A stretch of 64,000 nucleotides of DNA from Brevibacterium permense (GCF_013280495.1 NZ_JABSSX010000005.1:124001-188000), one strand, 5' to 3'. Shown: positions 1-9,048, numbered from the stretch's first letter. Notes: generated from the letters alone by a model not told the origin. Numbers and translations are program-made.

Positions 1-118
1 GTTGCCCGGCAATGCGGCGAACTGACGATGATAGTGCAGTGTGTGGGGTTGAGTTCTCATGTCTCCACCCTTTCGAAACCGGCGGCCGCCCACCATCGGT
101 CAAGGGCATGATTCATGT

Positions 119-132
119 CATCCGATCGGATG
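119..132. promoter_or_regulatory. 14-bp perfect palindrome upstream of the two-component operon
   Basis: CATCCGATCGGATG is a perfect palindrome about 110 bp before the histidine kinase start. It could bind a dimeric regulator such as the neighbouring response regulator; this is inference only. The rest of positions 1-229 shows no convincing gene. Confidence 0.3.
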
Positions 133-229
133 AATACGCACGTCAGATGGCCGTCGGCCGGATGCCTGCGACTGCGAGCCCGCACCGGTTTCATCCTTTT
201 GGGCGACAGACCATCCACCGTCTCACCGG

Positions 230-241
230 TAGGCTCGAAGG
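230..241 (+). promoter_or_regulatory. Putative -10 box for a leaderless transcript
   Basis: TAGGCT (230-235) is followed by six bases and then the GTG start at 242, with no Shine-Dalgarno sequence. A -10 at this distance would start transcription at or next to the GTG, as in actinobacterial leaderless mRNAs. Confidence 0.4.
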
Positions 242-1651
242 GTGACCCCTCGCCCCGCCCGCCGCCCGCTCGCTCGTGCCCTCCTTTGGACCGGCATCGC
301 CGCTGTCGCAGGTGTGCTCCTGCTCCTCATCGTCATCGGAACCGAATGGCCAGACCTTGACAGCGCAGAAGCCCAGGATGACGCTCTCTTCTTCGAATTC
401 CTCGTCCACCTCGTCTTCGGGCTCATCGCCCTCGTCTGCCTGCCTATCGTCCTCATCTACGATGGACGACAGGTTCCGCACACACAGCTGCGGCCGAAGG
501 TCCTTGCCGCAGAGAAGCTGCGCGAGTTCCTTACCGTTACTGGCCGCGGAGGCGAGGAGTACCTCGCCGCCGACGGGTCCGTCGAATCGCTTCAGCGCCG
601 CCCCGGAGGCTGGATTCCCGTCACCGTCGGAATCATCGGCATCCTCCTCGGCACGGTCAGCGCCCTCGGCGCCTTCGCCGCTTCGATCATGCTTGTGTCT
701 CTGTCGGCCCGACGCAGCTGGGCCCTCGACTTCGGCGCACTGGCGACGGCAGTTATCGCTCAGACTGCGGCCTACTTCCTGACCCCACGGGCTGCTGGCG
801 CCTTCGAAGTCCCGCTTTTCGTCACCAACGGCGTCGTCTTCGCCGTCATCGTCATCGTCGGCGTCATCCGCGGCGCCCGCGAGCAGGGCTTCATCGACTC
901 CGCTGCGCAGACCCTGCTGCGCGAACGCTCCCGGCAGGACCGCGCCATCGCCGAGGTGCGACGCGGCATCGCCCGCGACATGCACGATTCCCTGTCCCAC
1001 CATCTCTCCGTCATCGCAATGTACTCCGGTGCTCTGTCCGTGCGGCAGGACCTCGACCCCGACGAGGTCCGCGAAAGCGCCCGACTCATCGCCGATGCGG
1101 CCCGTCGCTCCGGTGTCGAACTGCGTGAGGTGCTCACCATGCTGCGCAGTGATGACCAGGGCACGGTCATCGACCCCGACATCGACCGCCTCGTCGCGGC
1201 CAGGGGCGACACCGCCGAACTGCGCTACCTCGAACCGGTGACCGACGAGGCGCTCCACCGGTGCGGGGCACTCGAGCAGACGACGATCTACCGCTTCGTC
1301 CAGGAGGCGATCACGAACGCGGTCAAGCACGCCCCGGGCCAGACGGTGACGATCAAGGTCGGCTTCGATGAGGCCGACGGTCATCTGGTGCTCGTCGCCA
1401 GCAATCCGCACACGGGTCTGGCCCCGGCTTTCCGCGCGGGAGCGCAGCAGCTCGTCTCCGGATCCGGGTTGGGACTGCTCGGCCTGCGGGAGAGAATGGA
1501 GGCCATGGGAGGCGATCTCACGGTGACGACGACCCCGGAGTTCACCCTCCGTGCCCGCATCCCCGTCGATGCCGACATCTTCACGGACGGCGACGCCCGG
1601 GGAACTGCCGGTGCGATCGACTCCCCCGACGAGCAGGAGACGCAGCCATGA
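242..1651 (+). CDS. Sensor histidine kinase, NarL/DesK-type (HisKA_3)
   Basis: Membrane sensor kinase of a two-component system. The N-terminal half holds hydrophobic segments near residues 14-33, 50-70, 122-145 and 175-205. The HisKA_3 dimerisation box follows, with RDMHDSLSHH giving the likely phospho-acceptor His248. The HATPase_c domain shows an N-box (QEAITNAVKH) and a G-box (GSGLGLLGLRERM). The gene overlaps the response regulator by 4 bp (ATGA), so the two are translationally coupled and should be cognate partners. The signal is not predictable from sequence. The GTG at 242 is chosen because it follows the -10-like TAGGCT at leaderless spacing. The 469-residue length is normal for the family. 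Confidence 0.93.
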   Translation: MTPRPARRPLARALLWTGIAAVAGVLLLLIVIGTEWPDLDSAEAQDDALFFEFLVHLVFGLIALVCLPIVLIYDGRQVPHTQLRPKVLAAEKLREFLTVTGRGGEEYLAADGSVESLQRRPGGWIPVTVGIIGILLGTVSALGAFAASIMLVSLSARRSWALDFGALATAVIAQTAAYFLTPRAAGAFEVPLFVTNGVVFAVIVIVGVIRGAREQGFIDSAAQTLLRERSRQDRAIAEVRRGIARDMHDSLSHHLSVIAMYSGALSVRQDLDPDEVRESARLIADAARRSGVELREVLTMLRSDDQGTVIDPDIDRLVAARGDTAELRYLEPVTDEALHRCGALEQTTIYRFVQEAITNAVKHAPGQTVTIKVGFDEADGHLVLVASNPHTGLAPAFRAGAQQLVSGSGLGLLGLRERMEAMGGDLTVTTTPEFTLRARIPVDADIFTDGDARGTAGAIDSPDEQETQP

Positions 1652-2280
1652 GCATTCGGGTAATCATCGCCGACGACGAATCGCTCATGCGCTCGGGCCT
1701 CAAGCTCCTCCTCGGCGCGGCGGCCGATATCGAGGTCGTCGCCGAGGCGGTCGACGGTGTCGAAGCCATCGACCTCGCCCGTCGGCTGAGTCCCGACCTC
1801 GTGCTCATGGACATCCGGATGCCCCGACTCGACGGGCTCGAGGCCGCGCAGACGCTGCTGTCCGATCCCGAACATCCGCAGGTGCTCATGCTCACGGCCT
1901 TCGGGACCGACGATTTCATCCACCGCGCTCTGCAGTCCGGGGCGGCTGGCTACATCCTCAAGGACACCCCGCCGGAAGAGCTCATCACCGCCGTTCGGGC
2001 GGCAGCCGACGGCACCCGCACCCTGTCGGCGACCGCCTTGGCCACATTGATGTCGTCCCGTCCGTCCGCCTCGGCGTCGGGTCAGGATCCGCTGGCAAAT
2101 CTGTCGACCAGAGAACGGGAGATCGCCGAGGCGGTCGCCCAGGGTTTGACGAACGCGCAGGTGGCCAGGGCACTGTTCGTCTCGACGGCGACGGTGAAGA
2201 CCCACCTGGCGCGCATCTTCGACAAGCTCGAGGTGACCTCTCGGGTGCAGCTGGCGCTGCTCGTCAACGCCCGCCGCTGA
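1648..2280 (+). CDS. Response regulator, NarL/FixJ family (REC + LuxR HTH)
   Basis: DNA-binding partner of the upstream kinase. The receiver domain (about residues 3-118) carries the acidic pair in IIADDES and the phospho-acceptor Asp55 in VLMDIRMP. The C-terminal LuxR helix-turn-helix (about 147-210) contains LSTREREIAEAVAQG and TVKTHLARIFDKL. The ATG overlaps the kinase stop codon, which fixes the start. It is a standard 210-residue protein with no oddities. The target genes are unknown; the 14-bp palindrome at 119-132 is one candidate autoregulatory site. The gene converges on an SDR gene with only 14 bp between stops. Confidence 0.95.
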   Translation: MSIRVIIADDESLMRSGLKLLLGAAADIEVVAEAVDGVEAIDLARRLSPDLVLMDIRMPRLDGLEAAQTLLSDPEHPQVLMLTAFGTDDFIHRALQSGAAGYILKDTPPEELITAVRAAADGTRTLSATALATLMSSRPSASASGQDPLANLSTREREIAEAVAQGLTNAQVARALFVSTATVKTHLARIFDKLEVTSRVQLALLVNARR

Positions 2281-2294
2281 GCCTCCCTAGTCGA

Positions 2295-3056
2295 TCATTT
2301 CGGAGCCATGCGGATGGCGCCGTCGAGGCGGATCGTCTCCCCGTTGAGCATTGGGTTGGCGACGATCGATTCGACGAGCTGCGCGTACTCGGCGGGCTTG
2401 CCCAGTCGGGCCGGGTGCGGCACGGACTTGCCGAGGGATTCCTGCGCCTCGGCGGGCAGACCGGCCATCATCGGGGTCTCGAAGATGCCGGGGGCGATGG
2501 TGACGACACGGATGAGAGAGGCGGCGAGTTCGCGAGCCATTGGCAATGTCACGGCGGCCACGGCGCCCTTGGACGCCGAGTAGGCGATCTGGCCGATCTG
2601 GCCGTCGAAGGCCGCGACGGAGGCGGTGTTGACGATGACTCCGCGCTCTTCGCCGTCCGGCTCCTGCTGCTGCATGGCCGCAGCGGCGAGGCGGCAGACG
2701 TTGACGGTTCCGACGATGTTGATGTTCAACACCTTCTGGAATGCCTCGAGCGGCAGCGGCCCCTTGCGGGAGACGAGCTTGCCGGGGGTCGCGACGCCCG
2801 CGCAGTTGACGACGACGCGCAGAGCGCCGAGCCCGGTCGCGGTGTCGACGGCGGCCTGAACCTGCTCTTCATTCGTCACGTCAGCGGTGACGAAGTGAGC
2901 GGAGTCGCCGAGTTCGGCGGCGACCTGCTGCCCCACCTCGGCGTTGAGGTCGACCATGACGACCTGGGCGCCGGCAGCCAGGAGGCGTTCGGTGGTGGCG
3001 CGGCCGAGACCGGAGGCTCCGCCGGTGACGAGGGCGACGGTGTTCGTGAGATCCAT
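2295..3056 (-). CDS. Short-chain dehydrogenase, 3-hydroxyacyl-CoA dehydrogenase type 2-like
   Basis: NAD(P)-dependent Rossmann-fold oxidoreductase of 253 residues. It has the cofactor motif TGGASGLG near the N-terminus, NCAGVATPG, and the catalytic Ser in NTASVAA with YSASK. The insertion around [12 protein letters not shown] and the C-terminal [15 protein letters not shown] resemble the HSD17B10-like group, which oxidises 3-hydroxy(-2-methyl)acyl-CoA in fatty-acid or branched-chain amino-acid breakdown. The substrate is inferred from family resemblance. The ATG at 3056 is preferred over 3069-3071 because AAAGGAC lies 4-6 bases upstream and the protein begins at the usual place. It is transcribed alone. 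Confidence 0.88.
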   Translation of the reverse strand: MDLTNTVALVTGGASGLGRATTERLLAAGAQVVMVDLNAEVGQQVAAELGDSAHFVTADVTNEEQVQAAVDTATGLGALRVVVNCAGVATPGKLVSRKGPLPLEAFQKVLNINIVGTVNVCRLAAAAMQQQEPDGEERGVIVNTASVAAFDGQIGQIAYSASKGAVAAVTLPMARELAASLIRVVTIAPGIFETPMMAGLPAEAQESLGKSVPHPARLGKPAEYAQLVESIVANPMLNGETIRLDGAIRMAPK

Positions 3057-3179
3057 GAGTGTCCTTTGCATCGCTGAGCGAACAGTTGATCACTGCGACT
3101 CTAACGCAGATGTGGGGACGGTCACTGTGCACGGTCGGGTGGGGCCGCCTCGGTGAGGGATCATCCTGCCGGGGGTGCC

Positions 3180-3239
3180 GGTCGCGACGGGGACGGTTTC
3201 GGTCGCGACGGCGACGGTTTCGGTCGACGCGGGGACGAC
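3180..3239. repeat. 21-bp tandem repeat, about 2.8 copies
   Basis: Unit GGTCGCGACGGGGACGGTTTC (3180-3200) is repeated with one change at 3201-3221 and partly at 3222-3239. It lies between the FMN reductase terminator and the SDR promoter region. No function is evident. Confidence 0.6.
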
Positions 3240-3242
3240 GAA

Positions 3243-3268
3243 GCCCGCCGGTCGGGTGACCGGCGGGC
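3243..3268 (-). terminator. GC-rich hairpin downstream of the FMN reductase gene
   Basis: GCCCGCCGGTC and GACCGGCGGGC form a perfect 11-bp stem with a GGGT loop, 29 bp beyond the stop codon at 3297. There is no strong U-tract, as is common for actinobacterial terminators. Confidence 0.6.
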
Positions 3269-3296
3269 CTGTCTCAGCTCAGCTGCGAGAGTGGAC

Positions 3297-3875
3297 TCAG
3301 GCGGCCTGCTCCTCGGCGTCGGCTTCGCGCACGTACTTCAGGGCCTCGCCCCAGGCGACGATGTCGTCGACCATGGAGGCGAACGGGGCGGCCGAGACCT
3401 CGGTCGGGGCGAACGTGCCGTCGGCGACGTCGGTGAAGATCGAGAACGACGCCTGGTCGCGGACGACGGCGAGCTTGTAGTTCGCGAGGATATGGCGCAG
3501 GTGCTCAGCGGCGCGCACTCCCTTGTCGGCGCCGTAGTTCACGATGCCGGCGACCTTGTGGTTGAACTCGGTCGCGACGAAGTCGAGGGCGTTCTTCAGC
3601 GAGCCGGAGATCGAGTGGTTGTACTCAGGGGTGACGAAGATGAAGGCGTCGAACTCTTCGAGCTTCGCGCCCCAGGCCTTCGTGTGGTCGTTGGCGTACA
3701 TCTTCGCACCGGCGGGGATCACCTCGTCGAGGAGGGGCAGGTCGAAGCTGCCGAAGTCAACGACCTCGGCTCGGACGTCATCATTGGAAGCCAGCTGCTG
3801 CTCGACCCAGCTCACGATCTGCGGGTTGAGCGCCTGCGGGCGGGAAGTTCCGGGAATGATGGCAATGTTGAGCAT
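3297..3875 (-). CDS. NADPH-dependent FMN reductase family protein
   Basis: Flavodoxin-like FMN/NAD(P)H oxidoreductase of 192 residues. The N-terminal phosphate-binding loop reads IPGTSRP. The family motif TPEYNHSISGSLKNALD follows in the middle. Members reduce FMN, quinones, azo dyes or chromate; which applies here is not visible. The ATG at 3875 is chosen over an in-frame TTG at 3887 because GAGGA sits about 6 bases upstream. It is a single gene ending in a clear hairpin. A 396-bp gap separates it from the divergent TetR gene, so control by that TetR is possible but unproven. Confidence 0.88.
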   Translation of the reverse strand: MLNIAIIPGTSRPQALNPQIVSWVEQQLASNDDVRAEVVDFGSFDLPLLDEVIPAGAKMYANDHTKAWGAKLEEFDAFIFVTPEYNHSISGSLKNALDFVATEFNHKVAGIVNYGADKGVRAAEHLRHILANYKLAVVRDQASFSIFTDVADGTFAPTEVSAAPFASMVDDIVAWGEALKYVREADAEEQAA

Positions 3876-4201
3876 ATGCGTCCTCAAATCGTTGAGCGGT
3901 GCCCACCGGCCGGGCGGCCATGGCGGTCGAGTTCACGGGCCGAGCCTGCGACCTCGGCGAACCGGGTCGGCTGCAACTCCACCGTGACCAACATCGTTGA
4001 ACACTCAATCATTCCCAGATAGAGAGTGACGCTGGTCACCGGTTGAGGCTGGGTCAGGTCACTGACCAGGCACTGCTCGATCACTATTCCGGTGACGGGG
4101 CCATACGAAGTCCGCGACCGGTCGCAACGGACGCCGAACACGGCGATACCGTAATTCCGCGCGAAATCAGGCCCGCAGAGACCACCTGTCGTGTATGGTC
4201 G

Positions 4202-4230
4202 TTGGGCAAGTGAAAGACTGTTCGTTAAAA
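4202..4230 (+). promoter_or_regulatory. Putative promoter of the TetR gene in the 3876-4271 gap
   Basis: TTGGGC (4202-4207) and TTAAAA (4225-4230) are 17 bp apart and lie 41 bp before the GTG start at 4272. The remainder of the gap holds several GGTCA/TGACC half-sites near 4035-4070 but no gene I can support. Confidence 0.35.
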
Positions 4231-4271
4231 AGTCGGCTTCAACGGAAAACAAGGCAAGGAGTCCGGTCATC

Positions 4272-4931
4272 GTGCGCTCAACCAACGGCCGCAACAATAT
4301 TCTCCGCTCGGCCCGGGACACTTTCGCGGACAAAGGATTCGACGGCGCGTCCATCCGCGATATCGCCCAGACAGCAGGTCTGAGCCTCTCCGCGCTCTAC
4401 TACTACTTCCCGTCCAAGCAGGAAGCTCTCTACGAGCTCGTCCACACAGCGTATACCTGGTACGTCGAGCACTGCCGAGCGGTCATCGCCGACGTCGATG
4501 ATGATGTCGTCGATCAGCTGGCCGTGGCGGTGCGCTATCTCGCCCGCTATCGCATGGAGAACGTCTCGGTCTCCACCGTGCTGCTGCGCGATACCGAACG
4601 GCTCACCGGCGACAACGCCGTCCGCGTGAAAGAACTCCAGCGGGAGGCCCGCGAGATCATGGGCGATATCGTCCAGGCCGGCATCGACGCTGGGAAGTTC
4701 CGCGTCAGCAGTGCGGCTCTGGCCACCCGAGCCATCCACTCGATCTGCAACTCACTCTCGCTGTGGTACCGGCCGACGGGAGACCTGACGCCTGACATGA
4801 TCGAGCGCGACTTCACTCAGTACTCGATGCGCATCCTCGGCATCGACCCCGACGAGGCCGAACTCGACCGCCTGCTGGCCCTGCCGGTCAATCAGGCCGG
4901 AATGCTCGACTTCATCGCCGACACCCACTGA
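4272..4931 (+). CDS. TetR-family transcriptional regulator
   Basis: Repressor of 219 residues with an N-terminal TetR helix-turn-helix. DTFADKGFDGASIRDIA is followed by LSLSALYYYFPSKQEALYELV, the recognition helix and anchor typical of the KstR2/FadR-like group. The all-alpha C-terminal ligand domain is normal in length. Relatives often respond to acyl-CoA thioesters, which would suit the SDR nearby, but the ligand is inferred. GTG at 4272 is preferred to the upstream ATG near 4191 because AAGGAG (4256-4261) precedes it and the HTH then starts at the usual position. Its stop codon abuts a large inverted repeat. Confidence 0.88.
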   Translation: MRSTNGRNNILRSARDTFADKGFDGASIRDIAQTAGLSLSALYYYFPSKQEALYELVHTAYTWYVEHCRAVIADVDDDVVDQLAVAVRYLARYRMENVSVSTVLLRDTERLTGDNAVRVKELQREAREIMGDIVQAGIDAGKFRVSSAALATRAIHSICNSLSLWYRPTGDLTPDMIERDFTQYSMRILGIDPDEAELDRLLALPVNQAGMLDFIADTH

Positions 4932-5006
4932 CCCCCTTACTACCTGACGGCGGCCCAGCTACCTCGCGCGAGGTTGCTGCGCCGCCGTCAGGTAGTAATT
5001 AGGGGG
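4932..5006. repeat. 75-bp inverted repeat between convergent genes
   Basis: The arms at 4932-4954 and 4981-5006 pair over 20 consecutive bases (TACTACCTGACGGCGGC core), with a 3-base bulge and flanking C5/G5 pairs. The loop contains its own palindrome ACCTCGCGCGAGGT. The element contains the TAA stop of the oligopeptide ATPase gene. It may work as a bidirectional terminator, but its size and nested palindrome also resemble a REP/MITE-like dispersed element. Confidence 0.75.
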
Positions 5007-6804
5007 TTGGGCGGAGGGTTCTTGCCAGCTCGCGGCGCTTCGCCTGCTCCTTCGGGTCCGGGACCGGCAGCGAGGCGATGAGGCGTTTGGTGTAGTCCTC
5101 CTGCGGCGCACCGAGAACCTGCTCACCTGCGCCCTCTTCGAGCAGCTCGCCGTGGAAGAGCACCCCGATACGGTCGGAGAGCATGTCGACCACGGCGAGG
5201 TCGTGGCTGATGAACAGCGCCGCGAAGTCGAAGCGGTTCTGCAGCTCGACGAAGAGCTCGAGCACCTTCGCCTGCACGGACACATCGAGCGCCGAGGTCG
5301 GCTCATCGGCGATGAGCAGCTCCGGATCGAGCGCCAGTCCGCGCGCCAGCGACGCCCTCTGCCGCTGACCGCCGGAGAGCTCATGCGGATACCGCGCCGC
5401 ATACGCTTTCGGCAGCTGCACGGAATCGAGGAGTTCGAGCACTCGCTGCGACCGGTCGTTCGCGCTCATCTCCCGACGGTGGATCGCGAACGGTTCGGCG
5501 ATGCACTCCCCGATCGACAGATGCGGATTGAACGAGGCCGCCGGGTCCTGGAACACGAACCCGATCCGTCGCCGGATCTTCGAGAACTCACGCTCCTTGA
5601 ACCCGACCATCTCGTGCCCGAGCACCGACAGACTCCCGCCGCTGGCCCTGGTCAGGCCCGCGATCGCGCGTCCGATCGTCGTCTTGCCCGACCCCGACTC
5701 ACCGACGAGCCCGTAGACCTCGCCGGCCTTGATGTCGAAGCTGACCTTCTTCACCGCGTGGAAGTCCGACTTGCCGATGCCGCCCGGATAGACGATGTCG
5801 AGCTCGCGCGCGGTCACGATCGATTCTCGCGCGTCCCCGTTCTTCGCCGAGGCGGCTCCCTCCCTCGCCGAGGCAGGCCCGTCCGACGTCTCCCCCGCCG
5901 AGGCGACCCCACCCGAGGCCTCTCCCGTCGAGTCAGTGCGCGCTGAGGCGGCGGCCGCCTTGCGACTGCCGGCCACGGTGGATCCGATCCGCGGCACAGC
6001 GGCGAGGAGTTCGCGCGTGTACTGTTCCTGCGGATCGTTGAAGAGCTGTTCGACGGACGACACCTCGACGAGGTCGCCGCGCAGCATCACGGCCACGCGA
6101 TCGGCGAGGTCGGCGACGACGCCCATGTTGTGGGTGATGAGCACGATAGCAGTGCCCGTCTCGTCGCGCAGCTCGCGCAGCAGGTCGAGGATCTCCGCCT
6201 GCACGGTGACGTCGAGTGCGGTGGTCGGCTCGTCGGCGACGATGAGCTTCGCCCCGAGTGCCAGGGCCATGGCAATGACGATGCGCTGCTTCTGCCCGCC
6301 CGAGAACTGGTGCGGGTAGTAGTCGAAACGGCTTTCGGCATCGGGGATTCCGACCTGCCGCATGGCCTTGACGACGCGCGCCTTGAGGTCGGCCTTGCTC
6401 GCCTTCTTATCGTGCGCGCGCAGACCTTCGGCGATCTGCCACCCGACCGTGAAGACGGGGTTGAGCGCCGTCGACGGCTCCTGGAAGACCATCGCCACAT
6501 CTCGGCCGCGCATGGCCCGCAGCTCATCGGCGGAGACGCTGAGTACGTTCTGCCCGGAGATGACGATGGCCCCGGTTCGCTGCGCCGTCTCGGGCAGCAG
6601 CCCCAGGATCGACCGGGCTGTCACGGTCTTACCGGACCCCGACTCACCCACGATCGCCAGCACCTCCCCGGGCGAGACGCTCAGCGACACGTCCTTGACG
6701 GCGTGGACGTCCCCGCCGTCGGTGGAGAAGGTGACGTCGAGACTGTCGACATCGAGGATGCTGTCCGTCGCCGAGGCGGTCCGCTCGTGTTTCTGCTTGC
6801 TCAT
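4999..6804 (-). CDS. Oligopeptide/dipeptide ABC importer, fused double ATPase (DppD-DppF type)
   Basis: Energises peptide uptake at the cytoplasmic face. Two complete nucleotide-binding domains lie in one 601-residue chain. The first has Walker A GESGSGKT (residues 53-60), signature FSGGQKQR and Walker B LIVADEPTTALD. The second has GESGSGKTT, LSGGQRQR and LLIADEPTSALD. A low-complexity Ala/Ser/Gly/Glu linker separates them. The DppD-DppF fusion is common in actinobacteria. The start overlaps the upstream permease stop by 4 bp. It is the last gene of the four-gene operon, and its stop codon lies inside the 4932-5006 inverted repeat. Confidence 0.95.
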   Translation of the reverse strand: MSKQKHERTASATDSILDVDSLDVTFSTDGGDVHAVKDVSLSVSPGEVLAIVGESGSGKTVTARSILGLLPETAQRTGAIVISGQNVLSVSADELRAMRGRDVAMVFQEPSTALNPVFTVGWQIAEGLRAHDKKASKADLKARVVKAMRQVGIPDAESRFDYYPHQFSGGQKQRIVIAMALALGAKLIVADEPTTALDVTVQAEILDLLRELRDETGTAIVLITHNMGVVADLADRVAVMLRGDLVEVSSVEQLFNDPQEQYTRELLAAVPRIGSTVAGSRKAAAASARTDSTGEASGGVASAGETSDGPASAREGAASAKNGDARESIVTARELDIVYPGGIGKSDFHAVKKVSFDIKAGEVYGLVGESGSGKTTIGRAIAGLTRASGGSLSVLGHEMVGFKEREFSKIRRRIGFVFQDPAASFNPHLSIGECIAEPFAIHRREMSANDRSQRVLELLDSVQLPKAYAARYPHELSGGQRQRASLARGLALDPELLIADEPTSALDVSVQAKVLELFVELQNRFDFAALFISHDLAVVDMLSDRIGVLFHGELLEEGAGEQVLGAPQEDYTKRLIASLPVPDPKEQAKRRELARTLRPTP

Positions 6805-7862
6805 GCCGTGACCTCCGCGGGCTTGACGTTCTTGACCTTGGCTTTGCGCCTCACACGCAGACGCGGGTCGTTGAGGTCGTTCATCGACTCACCGACCAGG
6901 GTGATTCCCAGCACCGTGAGCACGATGGCCACGCCCGGGAACACCGCCGTCCACCACACGCCGGAGGTGACATCCGGCAGTGCCTTGTTGAGGTCATATC
7001 CCCATTCCGACGCCGAGGTGGGTTCGATGCCGAATCCCAGGAACCCGAGTCCGGCCAAGGTCAGGATCGCCTCGGAGGAGTTGAGTGTGAAGATCAGCGG
7101 CAGGGTCCGCGTGGCATTGCGGAAGATGTGCTTGGAGATGATCCGCGTCTTCGAGGCGCCGAGGACGATCGCCGATTCGACGAACGGTTCGGCCTTCAAC
7201 CGCAGAGTCTCGGCACGGACGACGCGGAAGTACTGCGGGATGAAGACGACCGTGATCGAGAATGCGGCCGCGGCGATGCCGCCCCACGCGCTCGACTGAC
7301 CGCCGGAGATCGCAATCGACATGACCAGCGCCAGCAGCAGGGTCGGGAAGGCGTAGACGGCATCGGCGATGACGACGAGGATGCGGTCGAGCCATCCGCC
7401 GATGTAGCCGGAGACGAGACCGAGGATGACACCGGCGAAGATCGACATGACCACGGCCACGACGATGACGGCCACTGCGGTCTGGGCACCCCAGACGACA
7501 CGGGAGAACACATCGTAGCCGCCGACGGTAGTGCCCCAGATATGGGTGCCGCCGGGCGGCAGCTTCGACCCGAAGTTGCCCTCGGAGGTGCCCAGCTGGT
7601 TGAAGCCGTACGGGGCGATGAGCGGTGCGAAGATCGCGCAGATGAGCACGATTCCGCACAGCACGAGGCCGGTGATGAGCATTCCGCGCTGCAGCCCCAC
7701 GGACTGGCGCAGATGCGAGATGATCGGCAGGCGGGACAACCAGGACTTCTTGGCCCGGTCGTCGAACGCCACTGCCGGTACTCCGGAGCCGGGAGCCTCC
7801 TCGGCGAAGGTCTGGGCCTCTTCAGCCGGGCCCTGGTTCTGCGGGTTGTCTGGAGTGGACAT
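6801..7862 (-). CDS. Oligopeptide ABC importer permease (DppC/OppC type)
   Basis: Inner-membrane permease of 353 residues. A polar N-terminal tail is followed by a first membrane helix near residues 55-75 and the BPD_transp_1 domain. The EAA-type loop that contacts the ATPase is recognisable around ILGASKTRIISKHIFRNA. The last segment GESMNDLNDPRLR is typical of DppC proteins. Its ATG overlaps the upstream permease TGA by one base (TGATG), and its stop overlaps the ATPase start, so the genes are tightly coupled. Confidence 0.95.
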   Translation of the reverse strand: MSTPDNPQNQGPAEEAQTFAEEAPGSGVPAVAFDDRAKKSWLSRLPIISHLRQSVGLQRGMLITGLVLCGIVLICAIFAPLIAPYGFNQLGTSEGNFGSKLPPGGTHIWGTTVGGYDVFSRVVWGAQTAVAVIVVAVVMSIFAGVILGLVSGYIGGWLDRILVVIADAVYAFPTLLLALVMSIAISGGQSSAWGGIAAAAFSITVVFIPQYFRVVRAETLRLKAEPFVESAIVLGASKTRIISKHIFRNATRTLPLIFTLNSSEAILTLAGLGFLGFGIEPTSASEWGYDLNKALPDVTSGVWWTAVFPGVAIVLTVLGITLVGESMNDLNDPRLRVRRKAKVKNVKPAEVTA

Positions 7863-8953
7863 CAGTACCTCACTCTCGGGTCGATGAACGCGGCGATGAC
7901 GTCGACGAGGAAGTTCGTGACCGCGACGATGACGGCGAGGAACACGACGATTCCCTGCACAGCCACGAAGTCACGGGCGGTCAGGTACTCGGCGAGTTTG
8001 AAGCCGAGCCCCTTCCACTCGAACGTCGTCTCGGTGAGCACGGCGCCGGCGAGCATGAGCGCGATCTGCATACCCATGACCGTGATGATCGGGATCAGCG
8101 CTGGACGGTACGCGTGCTTGGTGACCAGGCGGTATTCGGAGATTCCGCGGGATCGACCGGAGTCGACGTACTGCTGCTCGAGCGTGCCGATGAGGTTCGT
8201 GCGCACGAGCCGGAGGAACACTCCCGCGGTGAGCACGCCGAGCGCGATCGCCGGCAGCACCGCATGGGCGAGCACATCGCCGAGGACGGAGAAGTTGCCG
8301 ATGCGCAGGGCGTCGATGAGGTAGAACCTGGTCGGGCCGACGACACCGGACATGATGTATTCGGTCTCTGTGGTGCCGCGGCCGGCGACGGGCAGGATCG
8401 GCAGGAAGACGCCGAAGACGAGTTTGAGGACCATGCCCGCGAAGAACACCGGGGTCGCATAGCCGAGGATCGCGAGCACACGCAGTGCCGCATCGGGGGC
8501 CTTGTCGCGGTGGTAGGCGGCGAGCATGCCCAGCGGGATGCCGAGGATGAACGCGACGATGAGCGCGTAGAAGACGAGTTCGACGGTCGCTGCTCCGTAG
8601 TTGAGCAGGATCGACGAGACCGGCTGCCCGTCGGAGACCGCGGTACCGAAGTCGCCCTTGAGCAGATTGCCCAGGTATTCGAAGTACTGGACGAGGATGG
8701 GCCGGTCGTAGCCGGCGGCGTGGACGCGCTCGGCCAGCTGGGCCTTCGTCAGGCGTCCGCCCAGCGCTGCGGTGATCGGGTCACCGGTGATGCGCATGAG
8801 GAAGAACACCAGAGTGGTGAGAATGAAGATGGTGGGAATGATGAGCAGGAAGCGGATGAGGACATAACGTCCCAGACCGCCTCCCGAGGGCTTCTTGACC
8901 GCGACCGAAGTCTCGGCGGCCTCAGCCCCTGGTTCGCTGATGGCAGCAGACAT
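7862..8953 (-). CDS. Oligopeptide ABC importer permease (DppB/OppB type)
   Basis: Inner-membrane permease of 363 residues. It begins with a cytoplasmic tail and a helix near residues 30-50 with FFLMRITGDP, the DppB N-terminal hallmark. The domain continues with GGRLTKAQ and SRGISEYRLVTKHAYRPA (EAA loop). The start at 8953 is preferred to 8992 because AAGGAAC precedes it and it removes an atypical extension. It lies 141 bp downstream of the binding protein, with a stem-loop between, and overlaps the next permease. Confidence 0.94.
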   Translation of the reverse strand: MSAAISEPGAEAAETSVAVKKPSGGGLGRYVLIRFLLIIPTIFILTTLVFFLMRITGDPITAALGGRLTKAQLAERVHAAGYDRPILVQYFEYLGNLLKGDFGTAVSDGQPVSSILLNYGAATVELVFYALIVAFILGIPLGMLAAYHRDKAPDAALRVLAILGYATPVFFAGMVLKLVFGVFLPILPVAGRGTTETEYIMSGVVGPTRFYLIDALRIGNFSVLGDVLAHAVLPAIALGVLTAGVFLRLVRTNLIGTLEQQYVDSGRSRGISEYRLVTKHAYRPALIPIITVMGMQIALMLAGAVLTETTFEWKGLGFKLAEYLTARDFVAVQGIVVFLAVIVAVTNFLVDVIAAFIDPRVRY

Positions 8954-9048
8954 GTGTTCCTTATGGGATGTGTTTCGATGCGCGAGCGGCAAGGGACGGC
9001 TCGGCGGGGGTCACTGCAGGTGTACGCACCTCGCCGCGGACGCGCCAC

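Noticed and set aside
3884..4354. 156-codon minus-strand ORF in the TetR upstream region
   Set aside because: It overlaps the TetR HTH region antisense and has no ribosome site or family features.
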